Source: Odobenus rosmarus divergens (Eukaryota; Chordata; Mammalia; Carnivora; Odobenidae). Taken from it: a stretch of 64,000 nucleotides of DNA. The notes beneath the pieces were generated by a model, which saw only the letters and a list, made by a program, of their open reading frames with translations, was not told the DNA's origin and searched no databases. Each line of letters starts with the position of its first letter. Position 1 is the first letter of the stretch. Made by a program: the position numbers and the translations under genes. Shown here piece after piece: positions 44,172-56,303 of the stretch. The stretch covers positions 670,171 through 734,170 of the forward strand of contig NW_004450939.1 of NCBI RefSeq assembly GCF_000321225.1, in the 5' to 3' direction.

Positions 44172-45452
44172 CAAATAAAGAAATGTAGTGGAATGATTGG
44201 ATAGCTAAATATGAGGAATTTTCCTAGAAAGTAAAATTTTCTACAGGAGAGAAGTGTAAGATAATGCAGAAAAGAAATTAGAGAATGTCTCCAGGAGTCT
44301 CAACGTTTGGACGCTAGGTGTTCCAGGAAAGGAATGGGTGGAAATGATCTTCAGCATTCTTTTTTTGTTTTCGAAGAGAGAACCGACTGATTACTTGGTG
44401 TGTCTGACCGTATAGAGAGAGTGTTTATTATTTGGTTCAACAAGAATTAGTGATAGTTACTTAAAAAACAAAACAAATGTATAAATGAGACAGTTATCTC
44501 CCTGGGGGGAAAATACAAAATGTGGCACAGGAAAAGATACGTAATCCATTTGGTTCCACCATGAACTGAATCATATAAACATTGGATATTGATTAAAATC
44601 CCCACACTGACGTGGAACCGATTGGGGAGGGAGAGTGGGTATGAGTAGAGGTGGTGTAATAAGCCTCCTACATGACAGGAAATCAGTAAGTGATACATAC
44701 AAGTCATACATATGCATAATCATAAAGACAAATGTCAGGAGAAGCTGCTCAGTTAAAATGTACCCCTCTGCTGGGGAGCAGGAATCCGGTCGGGAGAGGT
44801 GGGGCACAGACTGCTGTTTTTCTTTTTCCATTATACGGCACTCAGTACCATCTGGTATTACAACTATGGGCATGTCTTACTTTGCTTAAAAAAAATTAAA
44901 GCAAGAGGCAAAGGGGTGTTTGTTTGTTTTATTGTTTTTGCAAAGCCTACCACTGAACGGTTTTGAAACAGCCCATGAATGTCTCAGCAGGAGGGATGCT
45001 AACTGAATGCGCAGCGGGAAGTTTGGGGAGGGTTATCTGGTTCTTCTCAGGTCTGGCTTCATGGGCTTGCATCTCATACAGTCACAGAGGCCCCACATTT
45101 GGTTTAATGGTCTGCCCTCACTGTCTTGAAAACCTAAGTAATTTAGGGACTAAGGGCCCCACATTTTCGTTTTGCACTGTGCCTTGCAAATTGTGTAGCC
45201 AGACCTGCTTCTAATAGATACATTGTTTGAATTCTGGCCTGACTGAGGTTGCTACTACTTCCTTTGACCCTGACCTTCTAGTGACCTGTTGTTTTCACCA
45301 CCCAGAAATTACTGTGGCCACAGGGAATGGAGTCAATGGACATTCCTCACAAGGGAATTTGGGAGTCATGTATTATACGACACGCCTGAGAACTGTACTG
45401 TCGTCTTTTATTAGTTCATTCTTTGTCCTGTTAAAGAAGACATTCGACACAG
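44172..45452. other. Unique intron, nothing recognised
   Basis: AT-rich in the first half, with a moderately GC-rich part at 44960-45240. Opposing frames near 44447-44889 look like chance. No recognised repeat. Confidence 0.4.
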
Positions 45453-45665
45453 AGGGTTTTTTTTTTTTTTTAGAATGTTTACAGGTTTATAGCAAAATGG
45501 AGAGGAATGTATAGAGATTTCCCATATACTCCCTGCCCCAGCAGATGCAGAGCCTCCGCAGCTATCCTCATCCCCTACCAGAGTGGTACATTTGATGAAC
45601 CTACACCGATGTGCCATTATCACCTGGAGTCCATAGAACAAATAATAGGGCATTCTTCTGGTTTT

Positions 45666-46126
45666 TGTATTAGTCAGTTCTGGCTGCTGTAACAGAATAC
45701 CATAGACTGAATGGCTTATAAACAACAGAAATTTATTTCACATAGTTCTAGAGGATGGGAAGTCCCAAGATCAAGGCATTGGCCTGTGTCCTCACATGTC
45801 CGAAGGGGTAAGGGAGCTCTTTTTATATGGGCATTAATCGCGTTCATGAGGGATTATGACTTAATCACTTCCCAAAGTTCCCACCCCCAGATACCATCAC
45901 ACTGGAGATTCAGTCTCAACATAGGGGGATGCCTGGGTGGCTCAGTTGGTTAAGCGTCCAACTCTTACTTTCGGCTCAGGTCATGATCTTGTGGTAGTGG
46001 GATCAAGCCCCACGTCGCTGAGTGCAGAGGCTGCTTCAGATTCTCTTTCTCTCAAATAAATAAATAAAATCTTAATAAAAAAATCTCAACATAGGAATTT
46101 GGGGGGAACACATTCAGTCTATAGCA
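45666..46126 (-). mobile_element. MaLR-type (MLT1-like) solo LTR, antisense, split by a SINE
   Basis: It begins TGTATTAGTCAGTTCTGGCT and runs through ACAGAAATTTATTTCACATA and ACCATCACACTGGAGATTCA to CATTCAGTCTATAGCA, with TG...CA ends. On its own strand it carries AATAAA upstream of TTTCTGTTG. The flanking 5-mers GTTTT (45661-45665) and GTTTG (46127-46131) fit an old 5-bp duplication. A SINEC (45926-46083) interrupts it. There are no viral genes. Confidence 0.75.
45926..46083 (+). mobile_element. CAN-SINE (SINEC), sense, older subfamily, inside the LTR
   Basis: GGGATGCCTGGGTGGCTCAG, then GTCCAACTCTTACTTTCGGC, tail AAATAAATAAATAAAATCTT. Perfect 12-bp target duplication TCTCAACATAGG at 45914-45925 and 46084-46095. 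Confidence 0.94.
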
Positions 46127-46262
46127 GTTTGTACATTTCATGGGTTTAGACAACTTTATGATGACATATATCCATCATTATAAATCACACAGAGTAGTTT
46201 CATTGCCCTAAGAATCCTCTGTGCTCCTCCTATTCATCCCTCCCTGCCCCCAGCCCCAGTTG

Positions 46263-47194
46263 TTTTTAAAAATCAGCGTTGCGCCACAGAGGAGTGAAAA
46301 GCTCTGTTTGCACCATGGTGGGAGAAAGTTTATGGGGACTCTGAGGTGTGAAAGGACCCCCACTGAAATCTGGCCCCTTTTGGCCAACACACAGACCTCA
46401 CTTGGCTTCCTGGAATGAGCAACGCCCTCTGCAGGCCGTTCTCTTTTCCTGGCTGCTCATTACATGGCTGGCTGCCTGTCCCACCTGTGTTAACGAGAAT
46501 GCCATTTTGGGGAAGCACTCAAGTCTGGTGCTGTCTCTGAAAACTTCTCCTCTGTCCCCTTCCTCCATGGGCTGACTGAATATCTTTACTACTCTTCTGG
46601 CCAAAGGCCCATGTGGTGGTGGGGGGGGTACTCATTCAAGCTCAGTGGTGGGGGCTGAGCTGAGTGTGTCTCCTGTGCATGGAAGGAGGGGGCAGACAGT
46701 GCCAACGAAGGAATGATGGCCTGTCACCATACAGTGAGGAGGCAGGTTTTCATGTTTGTTTAGCAAACTGATTTTAAAGACAGTTACCAAAGAGAAGCTT
46801 TAGAAATGTCTAGAACAATAATGGTGTCATGGCGGTCATTGCACCATCCCCAGATGATGCATTTCAAAGACAGCTAATTTGGATGTATGTGTTCTGCTGT
46901 ATTTCTTCAAAGAATTTATTTATAATTACGTCTTATTTGTTGTTAAAATTGTTTAAAATTGTAATGTTCTAGAGATAGCTCCATTTAGTATGAGGAAATG
47001 TTTGTGACTCGTGGCTTAGATGAAATGATCTCTCTCTCTCTCTTTACATTTTGGATAAAACAGTTTTGTAAAGGGTGACAGCTCCCACGCAAGTTACATT
47101 AACTCAGGCATGCCTTAGAATGCTAGGTAAAGCTAACAGAACAATCGGAGACCTTCCATTTTCCCAGTCGACAGTGGCTTTTCTGGGCATCTGT
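46263..47194. other. Unique intron with a G-rich run
   Basis: GTGGTGGTGGGGGGGGTACT near 46613 and GTGGTGGGGGCTGAG near 46646 are G-rich. Three overlapping frames at 46208-46604 look like chance. A short (TC)n run occurs near 47029-47044. Confidence 0.4.
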
Positions 47195-47620
47195 TTAGGT
47201 CCCATGCCTGACACTGTGCTAGATGCTGGAGATGCAAATTAGACAGGATAAAGTCAGTCTCTGTTATGGGGGAGTTCACAGTGCAGGGAGGGAAAGATGC
47301 TAATCATTACACATTGAGATAAAGCCTATAAATGAAAAGTTGAAGATGTCTTGAGAGCTGAAAAGGAAGAACTAATTTAGGTTGAGTTCAGGAAATGACT
47401 TGTAAGCTGATAGCTAAGGATGAGTTGGGAGAAAGAGTATTGCCAGCACAGGGAACAGAATGTGCAAAGGACATGAAGCAGGAACAAGCCCTTTGTGTGA
47501 AAGGAATTCAAAGAAGGTCAGTGTCCCTAGAGCTCAGAAAGGAGGGAGTAGAGGAGCATAGGATTAAACTGCAAAGTCAGGGAGGGGCCACGCAGCCAGG
47601 ACCCAAAGCCCATTAAGGTT
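47195..47620 (-). mobile_element. L2-type sequence, antisense (second half tentative)
   Basis: GCCTGACACTGTGCTAGATG, CTGGAGATGCAAATTAGACA and GGGGGAGTTCACAGTGCAGG match the reverse L2 3' end. The text after 47340 (GGGAACAGAATGTGCAAAGG, GAAGGTCAGTGTCCCTAGAG) matches the ancient repeat also suspected at 8.7 and 62.7 kb. The 73-codon frame here is explained by it. Confidence 0.5.
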
Positions 47621-47739
47621 GTCATTTTAAAATTATAGATACAATGGAACCATTAATACATGGGGAATAGGCAAAACTGGATCATCACATATCCAAGGTG
47701 TAGAGAGGGGGTAGTTTTCACACCTTACTGGAGATTTTA

Positions 47740-47935
47740 GGCTTTGTCAGATAAACCCGGGTTCAAATCCTGGTTTTGCTCATTGCTAGCTATGTGGCCT
47801 CAGTTTCTTGTAAAATTGGTGCGTTAATACCAAATACCATAGTAGAGATTGAAAGACTTATATAAGGCACATATACAGTACGTGACATCTAATAAGCTCT
47901 CAGTATCAAGTGGTAATGGGAATAATAGTAGTCTT
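47740..47935 (+). mobile_element. MIR, sense
   Basis: AAACCCGGGTTCAAATCCTG, GTTTTGCTCATTGCTAGCTA, TGTGGCCTCAGTTTCTTGTA and AATAAGCTCTCAGTATC follow the MIR order, with a short central deletion. Confidence 0.75.
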
Positions 47936-49624
47936 CTTTGTTGGTGTTGTTACGTTTTTAAGGAATTGAAACAAGTGTAGGTGGGCAGAGGAATAATTAA
48001 ACTATCCAGCCATTAGGTAGGAAAGGGATAAATAGAAGAGTCTGTACTGAGAATCAAAGAGAGGTACCCAAAAAATTACACTTAAAGTTAATTGTCTTTG
48101 TGATGGGAAAACTCGGAAAGCCTAGTAGTAAAACTGGAATAATTTCACTCCTTTTCCTCCTGGCATCTTTACTTTGAGGAATCACAGTCCAACAGCTTGT
48201 ATGTGAGAGTTTGGAGAGCAAACACGGGAGATTAATGTGAATGGTCATGAGACATATTTGAAAATCCCGATCTATAATTACTGGTGCATTTTGAATTTAC
48301 TCATTTTCTCAAAGAAAAACTGTTGGAGACTATAACTTTTTTTTTTTTAAATAGGAAAAAATTGCTAACCTGACCTGCTTCGTGGTGATTCATTCTTTTC
48401 CCATTTTGCTCCTTAAAACAAACCAAGAAGCCAGATGTTTAGTTGCCTCAGATGAAAGCCATTTCCTTAGAAATCCTGAATGAAAGAAAAAGTGCTTCTC
48501 AAGAATGGCAGGGTCTGTTTAAAGGTAGTCATGACCTGATTCAGGCAATAGGATGTGGTTGTAAGAAGGTTGCTCCTAGCAACAAAGAGCACTTACAGAT
48601 ATTTTCATTTTCAAAAATAAGCCTCCTCTAATAAGTGTGTGTGGAATTTTCCTGTTCGCTGTACTGAGTGTTCTTTTTTTCAACAATTGTGTGGACCGAA
48701 GTCATACTCAGTTTGGTAGGCTTATCACCTTTCAAATGCTTTGGTTTGCTTCAAAATCCTCCATTTCTTTTCTGGAATAGTTTTTACCTGTTAACACCGT
48801 CTTTTTTCTTACTGTGAATTTAAATTGAACTTAAGGGTGACAAGATACTAGGGAAAAAGTCCTTAGTTCCTCCATATTTATAAATAGCAGGATGAAATCA
48901 GAGATTTTTAGTTGGTCATTATTTGAAAAGGTAAAAATGAAATAAGAAATTTCTAATATGTTTGTATGTTGGTTGAATTTATTTCCTCTGACTGTTGTTA
49001 GTGACAGAAACATTGAGTGTAAAGCTTTGAAACATGAGGGGAAAGCTAGTAATTTTGACCACTTTTTCTCTCTGTTCTTGAATTCTTAAAGTAAAATTTA
49101 CAAATAGTTATTATAAACAGAAATTCAGATAAAACAACCATACTTAAAATTTATCTTTTCCAAAGATGCAAAGTAAGAAATTTTGATTGATTTATTTATC
49201 CAAAGATACAATTCTGTGTTGCACTGTTTTTTCCTTCATCATGGGCTTCTTGTTTCGAGATTTTTTTTTAAGGAATTAGATGTAGATCTGTAAAATTGTG
49301 TAACAGATAAATAGTTTTGGGAAACACGTGGAATACCCTAATTAGACATGAGCCCTTCAAGATAGTTAAAGATCCTAAGACTGTCTTCGCTTAAAAATTT
49401 TTTCTTCCATCTCTAATTCCAAATTTTCATTCTTTTAAAGGCCTATAAAGACAATTTTGTTTGTGGAGTTTCCTGGAACAGAGTCTGTTGAAACAGTGAT
49501 CTCTGTGGTAAATTTATCATCAGGCAAATACAGTAGATTCTGTTACTCCCTCTTATCTTGTGACTTCTGGTTTCTCACAAAACATTTATTTAAATACAGT
49601 AAAGAGCAAAAAACTGGAGGGAGG
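47936..49624. other. Unique AT-rich intron, nothing recognised
   Basis: T-runs occur near 48341 and 49261. No recognised repeat or coding feature. Confidence 0.45.
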
Positions 49625-49760
49625 TCATAAGGAATAGAATTCTAATTACTACTATGCTGGGTGACCTCAAGCAAATCATTAAACCTCTCTGGGCCAAGTT
49701 TGAGTGATGAATTGAGAGAATTAGACTTTGCTGTCTCTGAGATCTCTTCAGAACCCATTC
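49625..49760 (+). mobile_element. MIR fragment, sense
   Basis: ATGCTGGGTGACCTCAAGCA, AATCATTAAACCTCTCTGGG and CTGAGATCTCTTCAG fit the MIR core and 3' half. Confidence 0.55.
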
Positions 49761-50480
49761 TGGGATGATTAGAATGTCAATCCTGATTTTGTGGAGGGTT
49801 AGAGAGAATTATAGCTTGTTTCTCTCTTGGCTACAATGTGTTATTAAAGTCTTCAATTTGCCTTGTAAGTAGAAAAGAAACAAGTTTTCGTGTGGAGGTA
49901 GTGCTGGTGGCAATTTGAGTTAATTTTGGACTCTCAGATGAAAACCACAATTTTTCTAGCCCTAGTGATCTTGCCTTTGTCTTACCATTCATTGTCATGT
50001 AATAAATATTTATTGACCTAATGTGCTAGGCACTCTTTTAGGCCCTGAAATAGAAAGTATTATGTAATACAGCGGTTTTAAACTTGGCAGATCGATGTAT
50101 TTTAATGATTTTTTTTCATACTAAGCTATTCATATTTAGAGGTGCACACAGAGTCTGTGAAAACTCACATAATCCTTTGCTAATTTTGTTTTGTTTATAT
50201 TGTTGAAAATATCACTGATAGGAATTTCAATATAGGGAACACAAAATATAAATGTGGAGGGGAAAGGCACAACCTCTGGTACTAAATGATTCTTTCATTT
50301 TTATTGCAACCTTAAAATGCTAGTGAATTTGTCAGTTTAGATTATAAGAGGGTTTACACCTCATGTATGTTATCTGTGGTTCCTTTGACTTCACCAGTAT
50401 TCACCAGTTTCTTGACATAGACCCATATAGGACATCTTTTATTTGTAATCCTTCATTTCTAACTAGGCATTTTATTAGTA
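49761..50480. other. Intron, nothing firm
   Basis: AT-rich. ATAAATATTTATTGACCTAA and TGTGCTAGGCACTCTTTTAG (50000-50050) suggest an antisense L2 3' end. The rest is not recognised. Confidence 0.4.
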
Positions 50481-50491
50481 AAAATTGTATA

Positions 50492-50660
50492 GGGGCTCCT
50501 GGGTGGCTCGGTGAAGCGTCCAACTCTTGATTTTGGCCCAGGTCATGGTCTCGAGGTTGTGAGGTGGAGCCTGCTCTCTCTCTCTCTCCCCCCGCCCCTC
50601 CCCTGCCAAACAAACAAACAAATAAATAAAACTTTAAAAATAAAAATAATTTTAAAAATG
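50492..50660 (+). mobile_element. CAN-SINE (SINEC), sense, shortened
   Basis: GGGGCTCCTGGGTGGCTCGG head, then an older GTCCAACTCTTGATTTTGGC body with a deletion before GGAGCCTGCTCTCTC. The tail is AAACAAACAAACAAATAAAT. Target duplication AAAATTGTATA at 50481-50491 and 50661-50671. Confidence 0.92.
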
Positions 50661-50671
50661 AAAATTGTATA

Positions 50672-53519
50672 ATCATTCTAAGGACAAAACTTTGTTTTCT
50701 TGACTTCGGAGAGTTTTAGCTCTCCCTTCTTCCCCTCTCCTCGCCTCCTCTCTCCCTTCCCCAAGTTCCATAACTTCCCCTTCATCCCTCTGGTAGGCTC
50801 TCCCTAGCCTAAAGTTCTAATCCTAAATTAATACTTAGTTCCAAATCCTAAAGGTCCAGGTTCCACTGGCCAGTATTTTCACACACTCCTAGAACAGCAT
50901 AGAAGTGATTCATCAGAAAGCACTTCACAATCCACTTGCCAACCATGGGGTGATTTCAGCGTACAGTAATCAGATATCTGTTGGTAGACTTTGTGTTCTG
51001 TCTAATGTGCTTTTACCTAACGTAACTCAAAAGTTAAAGCCTCGAGTTAAATAAGATCCTGATGTAATCAAAGCAAGAAATTCAATTAACTATACCAGTG
51101 ACTTGAGAACTTAACAAAGTGTGACAAATTCTTTCAACCCTTATGGTTGGGCCAAGGTCAAAAAAGTTGGCGATACATGAATGAAATAGCTATTGTGTAG
51201 ATAAATAGTGGTTCACAGAGACCAGTTACAAGTTGAGATACCTCCTTTCTGGCGGTAAAGTCGCTAAGAAATAAAAGGAGCACTTAGAACTTCTCTGACC
51301 CAACACTGCTGTATCCCCTACCCTGAGAAAATACGTGGCACACAGTAGGCCCTCAAAAAGTATTTGTTGAAAAAAAAATGTATCTCTGACTTTATCAGCA
51401 TCTGATTAGAACTTTTTTTGTCCATTTCTTTATGTGAGGACATTTAAAAATATTCATTCAGCATAAGTGGGATAAAAGGCAGCGGAGAAAGATATACATA
51501 CCGGTTCTCATCCTAAATAGAAAATGAACGTAACTTTTATTTCCATACTAACATCCGCCTCTCAGCGGATCTAGCTGGCGTGTGGAAATGTATGGTTGAA
51601 AAATTTAGTGTGAGTTGGTCTGTTATTAATAAAAAATTCATCGAACTGCTTTGTTTTGTTATTTATATTCTAATTCCCTTTGTGTTCTCAGTTCATACCA
51701 GTTTATATCAGTAGCAGCTCCAGAGGGAGGCAGTTGGGAACTCCTCTATCCCGCAGTGACAACTGGGCAGTTTTTGTCTTCTGCAGACCCCAGATTAGCC
51801 TGGATTTCTCTCTCATCCCATCCTTCCAAACCCTTCTTCCATGGAGATTCTTGCCTTCTCTCACAATCACAGGTGTTCACAGGTCTGGTCTTTTAAATCT
51901 GATCCTGGGGAAAGGGAAAGTAGATCCGCAGAAAGAAGGGGCGGGGTAACTCTGGGCTCATATAGTCCCCACCATCCTACCCCGAGACTCAGTCCTACTA
52001 CTTTCTGTTCCACCTTCCACCCCTCCCCTCCTTACCCTTCTCTACATCCCTCCGTGTTCCCATCCAGCTTGTCATCCCAAACCCCCAGTTCTGCCCCTCA
52101 TCCCCTGAAACTGTGGCCATCTTAAAGGCCACTCCCCAGGCCTGCCTTGGGGAGCCTACACCCCCGTTTCCTCCCACAGTGACTGGCAGTGAGGAGGACC
52201 GGATTCCCACTGACAGACCAGCGTGGCCGCGCAAGAAGATGGGTTCCTCCCACCCCTTGTGGGATTGGCCTGGGAAGCACTTTCCCATCTCCTGTAGCAC
52301 TCTTGGCCCTGCCTTTAGTATTATCATAGCTCAAATCAGGTTTTGTGTGCTGATCTGGCGACTTAATCCCCAATTGTAATCTTGTTTCCCTGGGAAAATG
52401 ATAAAGTCTTGAAGAACTGACTAATAAGTGAACTTTTGCAACACCAAAAGTTTGTAAATTGGTGCCTGCCTCTTTTCTGATAAGATGTATCCTGCAGCTG
52501 CTCTAAAGGGCTTGGTTTGGGGTGGGGGGTTGAGAGGGAAAAGGGTGTTTGTTGTTGGTTTTATTTTAACACCGAGAATCCTTAGCTCTAAAAGCACTTT
52601 TGAATCGTCTTCATTTATTTCTCCATTTAACTTTGGGCGTTTCAGACAATAATGCATTTGCACCGAAAAACATGTATTTCAGATACAGATAATTCCATAA
52701 ATCTGCACATCAACGGCTGTGTACCTCCACTGAGGAAAAGATGCCTTTTCACAGGCGTTTCTTTATGGCATGGAAACTAATATTTTAATCCATCTTTTCA
52801 AAGAATGTACTGAGAGTTTTAATATGGGGTAGCTGGTCAGATTTAAACTGTGGGATCTATTAAGTCATGCTGAGCAAAATTTGGGGTTTTTGTGTTAGTG
52901 ATGTTTTCTGTTTAAGTAAGAGGCCTGATAAGAAAGGGAAGCATAGCATTAGAAATACATTTTCATTTTTCAACTATGAGTTAGAATATTTATTACCCCA
53001 AGTTTCTAGGACATTGAATGGTTATGATCTCCACACTTTTCTTGGTTAAACTTAGCTAAATGAAGTGTGCCTCATAAACTTGGTTGAGTCGTATGAAACT
53101 TGTGTCATATGGGCCCTTTAATCCACACTGTACAGCTTTTCCTGGGAAATACCTGAACCTTTATTATAATTGTATTATTTATATCTGCGTTAAATTAGCG
53201 CCAAGAACTGTAATTGTTGTTCTCCTGGTTGCATCAGTAGTTTTACTTAGGTCTTCTCTACTGATAAATTTGAGTCAGATTAATGAGTAATAAATCTAAA
53301 GATAACCTTTTAAAACCACTGGAGAGCTAAGAAAGTGAATATATAACAGTGATTAAAAAAGAATATGTGACTAAGGCACTCAAATGGTGCTTGGGTGCTT
53401 CTTTCTAGTTTAACGCAATTGAATGAAAATTACTTCCTAGTTACATTAAAATAGCATCGTTGATGATTTTCAACGTTTTTTAATGAGGTAAGGAAATACA
53501 ACAGTGCACCATAAAAATT
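50672..53519. other. Intron, largely unique
   Basis: There is a CT-rich run at 50718-50790 and a GC-richer segment at 51690-52340 with overlapping opposing frames of 80-109 codons, none with a recognisable domain. I see no splice-bounded exon. ACACAGTAGGCCCTCAAAAA near 51340 may be an L2 tail. Confidence 0.4.
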
Positions 53520-53535
53520 AAAAGTTGAAATGACA

Positions 53536-53730
53536 GGGGCGCCTGGGTGGCTCAGTCGTTAAGCGTCTGCCTTCAGCTCAGGTCATGATCCCAGGGTCCT
53601 GGGATCGAGCCCCTCATCGGGCTCCCTGCTCTGCGGGAAGCCTGCTTCTCCCTCTCCCATTCCCCCTGCTTGTGTTCCCTCTCTCACTGTCTCTCTCTCT
53701 GTCAAATAAATAAATAAAATCTTAAAAAAA
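53536..53730 (+). mobile_element. CAN-SINE (SINEC), sense, youngest-looking copy
   Basis: GGGGCGCCTGGGTGGCTCAG head, TCGTTAAGCGTCTGCCTTCA, CTGCTTGTGTTCCCTCTCTC, and tail AAATAAATAAATAAAATCTT plus A-run, close to the consensus shared by several copies here. Perfect 16-bp target duplication AAAAGTTGAAATGACA at 53520-53535 and 53731-53746. Confidence 0.96.
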
Positions 53731-53746
53731 AAAAGTTGAAATGACA

Positions 53747-56081
53747 AAAGTACCAGACATTTAGCCAAAAGACTAAGAACTTAATTTAAGATACAGATAC
53801 CTAGGTAAATGTTTGCGTCAACTTCCTCACACACTGTTTTGCTAATGTTTGCTCTCTTTCCAGTGAAGAATAGGCATACCGTTCGAAAACAGAGTACATT
53901 TACTAAAAAGTAGGAACTTATCTAATAAATTGTAATTTTATTAAAACATCATGCTTTACATTCCTGATGTGCCATAAAACTTAATGTGGAACAGAAATGT
54001 AAAACCTTGACCAGTTGGATGTCATGTGTATTTTGAAACCAGTAAGCCATTGCTTGGTTTGTTTCTACAGTATAAATTTTGATGTTTTTATGACTCATGT
54101 TATCTTTTTATTGCATAAAATAGAAATGAAAACTCTTCTGTTTATAGTTTGCTAAATAATGAAGGACAAAGGGCCAAATAAGACCTTTAAAAAGTGATCC
54201 ACAACCTACAAGAGTTAACATGTAAAGCTATTTTTAAAACTGCATTTAAATGCTGTTTTTAAATTTCCTAGAGCAAAGGGGTTTTGTGTTTAGTTTGAAG
54301 CAGTGTCAGCTCGGACACATCTTTAGTCAGAAATACTGACATCCACAAGTTTGAGTAGAAATGTTTAGTCTTCCTTAAACCTAATTTAAATGTCTTTGGG
54401 TCCATTTTTTAATATCTTTAAAGACCCTGGCTCTATTTTTAAAGGACTTGGGGCAAGAATGTTCTAATATTAGCCAAAAATCCTCATCAGTATAGTATAA
54501 TAGTAGTTCTATTGAGTTTGAACTGTTATGCGTTGTTTTATTTCTTACTTTCCAAACTGTAAAGTGGTTATATTACTTTCATAAATAGACTTTTTTATGT
54601 CTCCATGTGTATATATATATTTAGGGAGGAGAGAGAGTCTGAATGACTCATTCTGAAAAAGGGGGGGGTGGTTTTTAACTTTTCAGATAGCTTTCTCCTC
54701 TTTTCATTTCTTCACTGAATGTTGCCAGATACTGTACATAAAGAGTGTTCCCTTTCTTTGAACTATCTCTCCTTGTTGCCAAGGTGTAAATCAGAAAGTC
54801 CAAGTTTCTTTCTCCCACTTCATAAACAAGACTTGGTCGGTTCTGCTTCAGACGCTTGGAGCCCTGCCAAAGTTGTCATGATGATGTCAGCTTACCAAGA
54901 ATGTTCACATTTCTCATGCTGTGTTCACATTCTCTGGACTCGAGCAAATGTCCTTTTTGAGCTCATTGAAGTTTTAGGGTTGGATTTAAAAAGCATGCAT
55001 TGTTTTCAGTACTTTATGCTACCTTTTCAAAATCAAGGATCCATTTTTAACCGCATGACAGTTTGTAGGCCCACACGATAACCAATGCTGCTTAAGGAAA
55101 TACAGAGTGACCAAACGTTTATCAGGTAGTAAAACCAGTAAGATTTGCTAATCTAATAAATGGAAATTGATGAATTTAGTATTCCCTCATTCAAATATTT
55201 TAGATCTATATTTATAATATATTTTATAATATTAATTATTGATTTTTAAATTTTTACAAATAACAATGGCTTCTCCCTATTTTTGGAAAGAGATCCTTAA
55301 ATGTAGAAGTTTCTCAGTATACACAATTTTCAGGTACCTTGTGATACTTCTTGGTTATTGGTTAGCTGATTGGAAACCATTGTGCTATAGATAATTATTT
55401 CTAATTGCTTAATAAAAAATTTCAGCCTGTAAGCCAAAACATTAGAAAACCCTGACAGCTTTTGAAGATTATTTAGAGAAATGGCTACAGTTGAAGGGAG
55501 TAGGAGTAGTTTGACTTTGTATACACTCGTCCTAGTAAACTTAATGGACTTTCCATTTATAGAGAAATTATGAGGACCATGAAGAGTTCAATCCCTCCAA
55601 CTTTTAAAGTGTGTGTAAATTCAAGTTTATGGACTTTCAGAGAACCAAGGTTTAAAATAAAACCTGTTTTATTTTATATCTACTATATTTGATCTAGTTA
55701 TCTCATGTAACCCAAAGCAATGTGTAGAATTTTAGTTCTGAAATGATCCTTGAAGAACATACAACCTGACTAAAATTTTACAGGTAAGGCCTGGATAACT
55801 GAATAATTCTGGACAGTTTAACTACATGTTAGGACGATTGGAATAAATACGATAAATTCTGTGAAATATATTTGTCCTCAGACACGATTCTTTGTAATTA
55901 CCAAACAGATGATATCTACATGGCTTTCTTAGAGTGAATGTACATTAATTACTTAATTAACCTAAAAAATAAAATACCAGTTAGTCATTATTGATATCAT
56001 AAATATATTTGATTCTCTTATATCCTCTCATTTGAGTTGGTAAATTACATATTTATGAGGTGGGAAAGAGAGGTGTCCTTT
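53747..56081. other. Unique AT-rich intron, nothing recognised
   Basis: There is a (TA)n at 54611-54620 and a G-run at 54661-54668. The 120-codon frame at 54719-55081 has no domain and ordinary intronic composition. Confidence 0.45.
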
Positions 56082-56097
56082 AATATTAATGTTTAAA

Positions 56098-56287
56098 GTT
56101 TTGTGGGTTTTTTTTTTCCCACAGAGAGAGAGATAGCGAGAGAGGGAACACAAGCAGGGGGAGTGGGAGAGGGAGAAGCAGGTTTCCTGCGGAGCAGGGA
56201 GCCTGACATGGGGCTCGATCCCAGGGCCCTGAGATCATGACCTGAGCTGAAGGCAGACGCTTAATGACTAAGCCACCCAGGCGCCCC
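56098..56287 (-). mobile_element. CAN-SINE (SINEC), antisense
   Basis: T-run, CACAGAGAGAGAGATAGCGA, GGAACACAAGCAGGGGGAGT, then AAGCCACCCAGGCGCCCC. Perfect 16-bp target duplication AATATTAATGTTTAAA at 56082-56097 and 56288-56303. Confidence 0.95.
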
Positions 56288-56303
56288 AATATTAATGTTT
56301 AAA

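Larger units (their letters stand above)
45453..46262 (-). mobile_element. Old L1-type repeat, antisense, split by an LTR
   Basis: A T-run, AGAATGTTTACAGGTTTATA and CAGAGTGGTACATTTGATGA (45453-45665) resume after the LTR as GGTTTAGACAACTTTATGAT, AGTAGTTTCATTGCCCTAAG and TCCTCTGTGCTCCTCCTATT (46127-46262). The two halves are in the order expected of one old antisense L1-type 3' region. Confidence 0.65.

Noticed and set aside
45666..46126. Endogenous retrovirus with coding capacity
   Set aside because: Only LTR sequence is present at this and the other two MaLR-type copies. No gag, pol or env remnant was seen.
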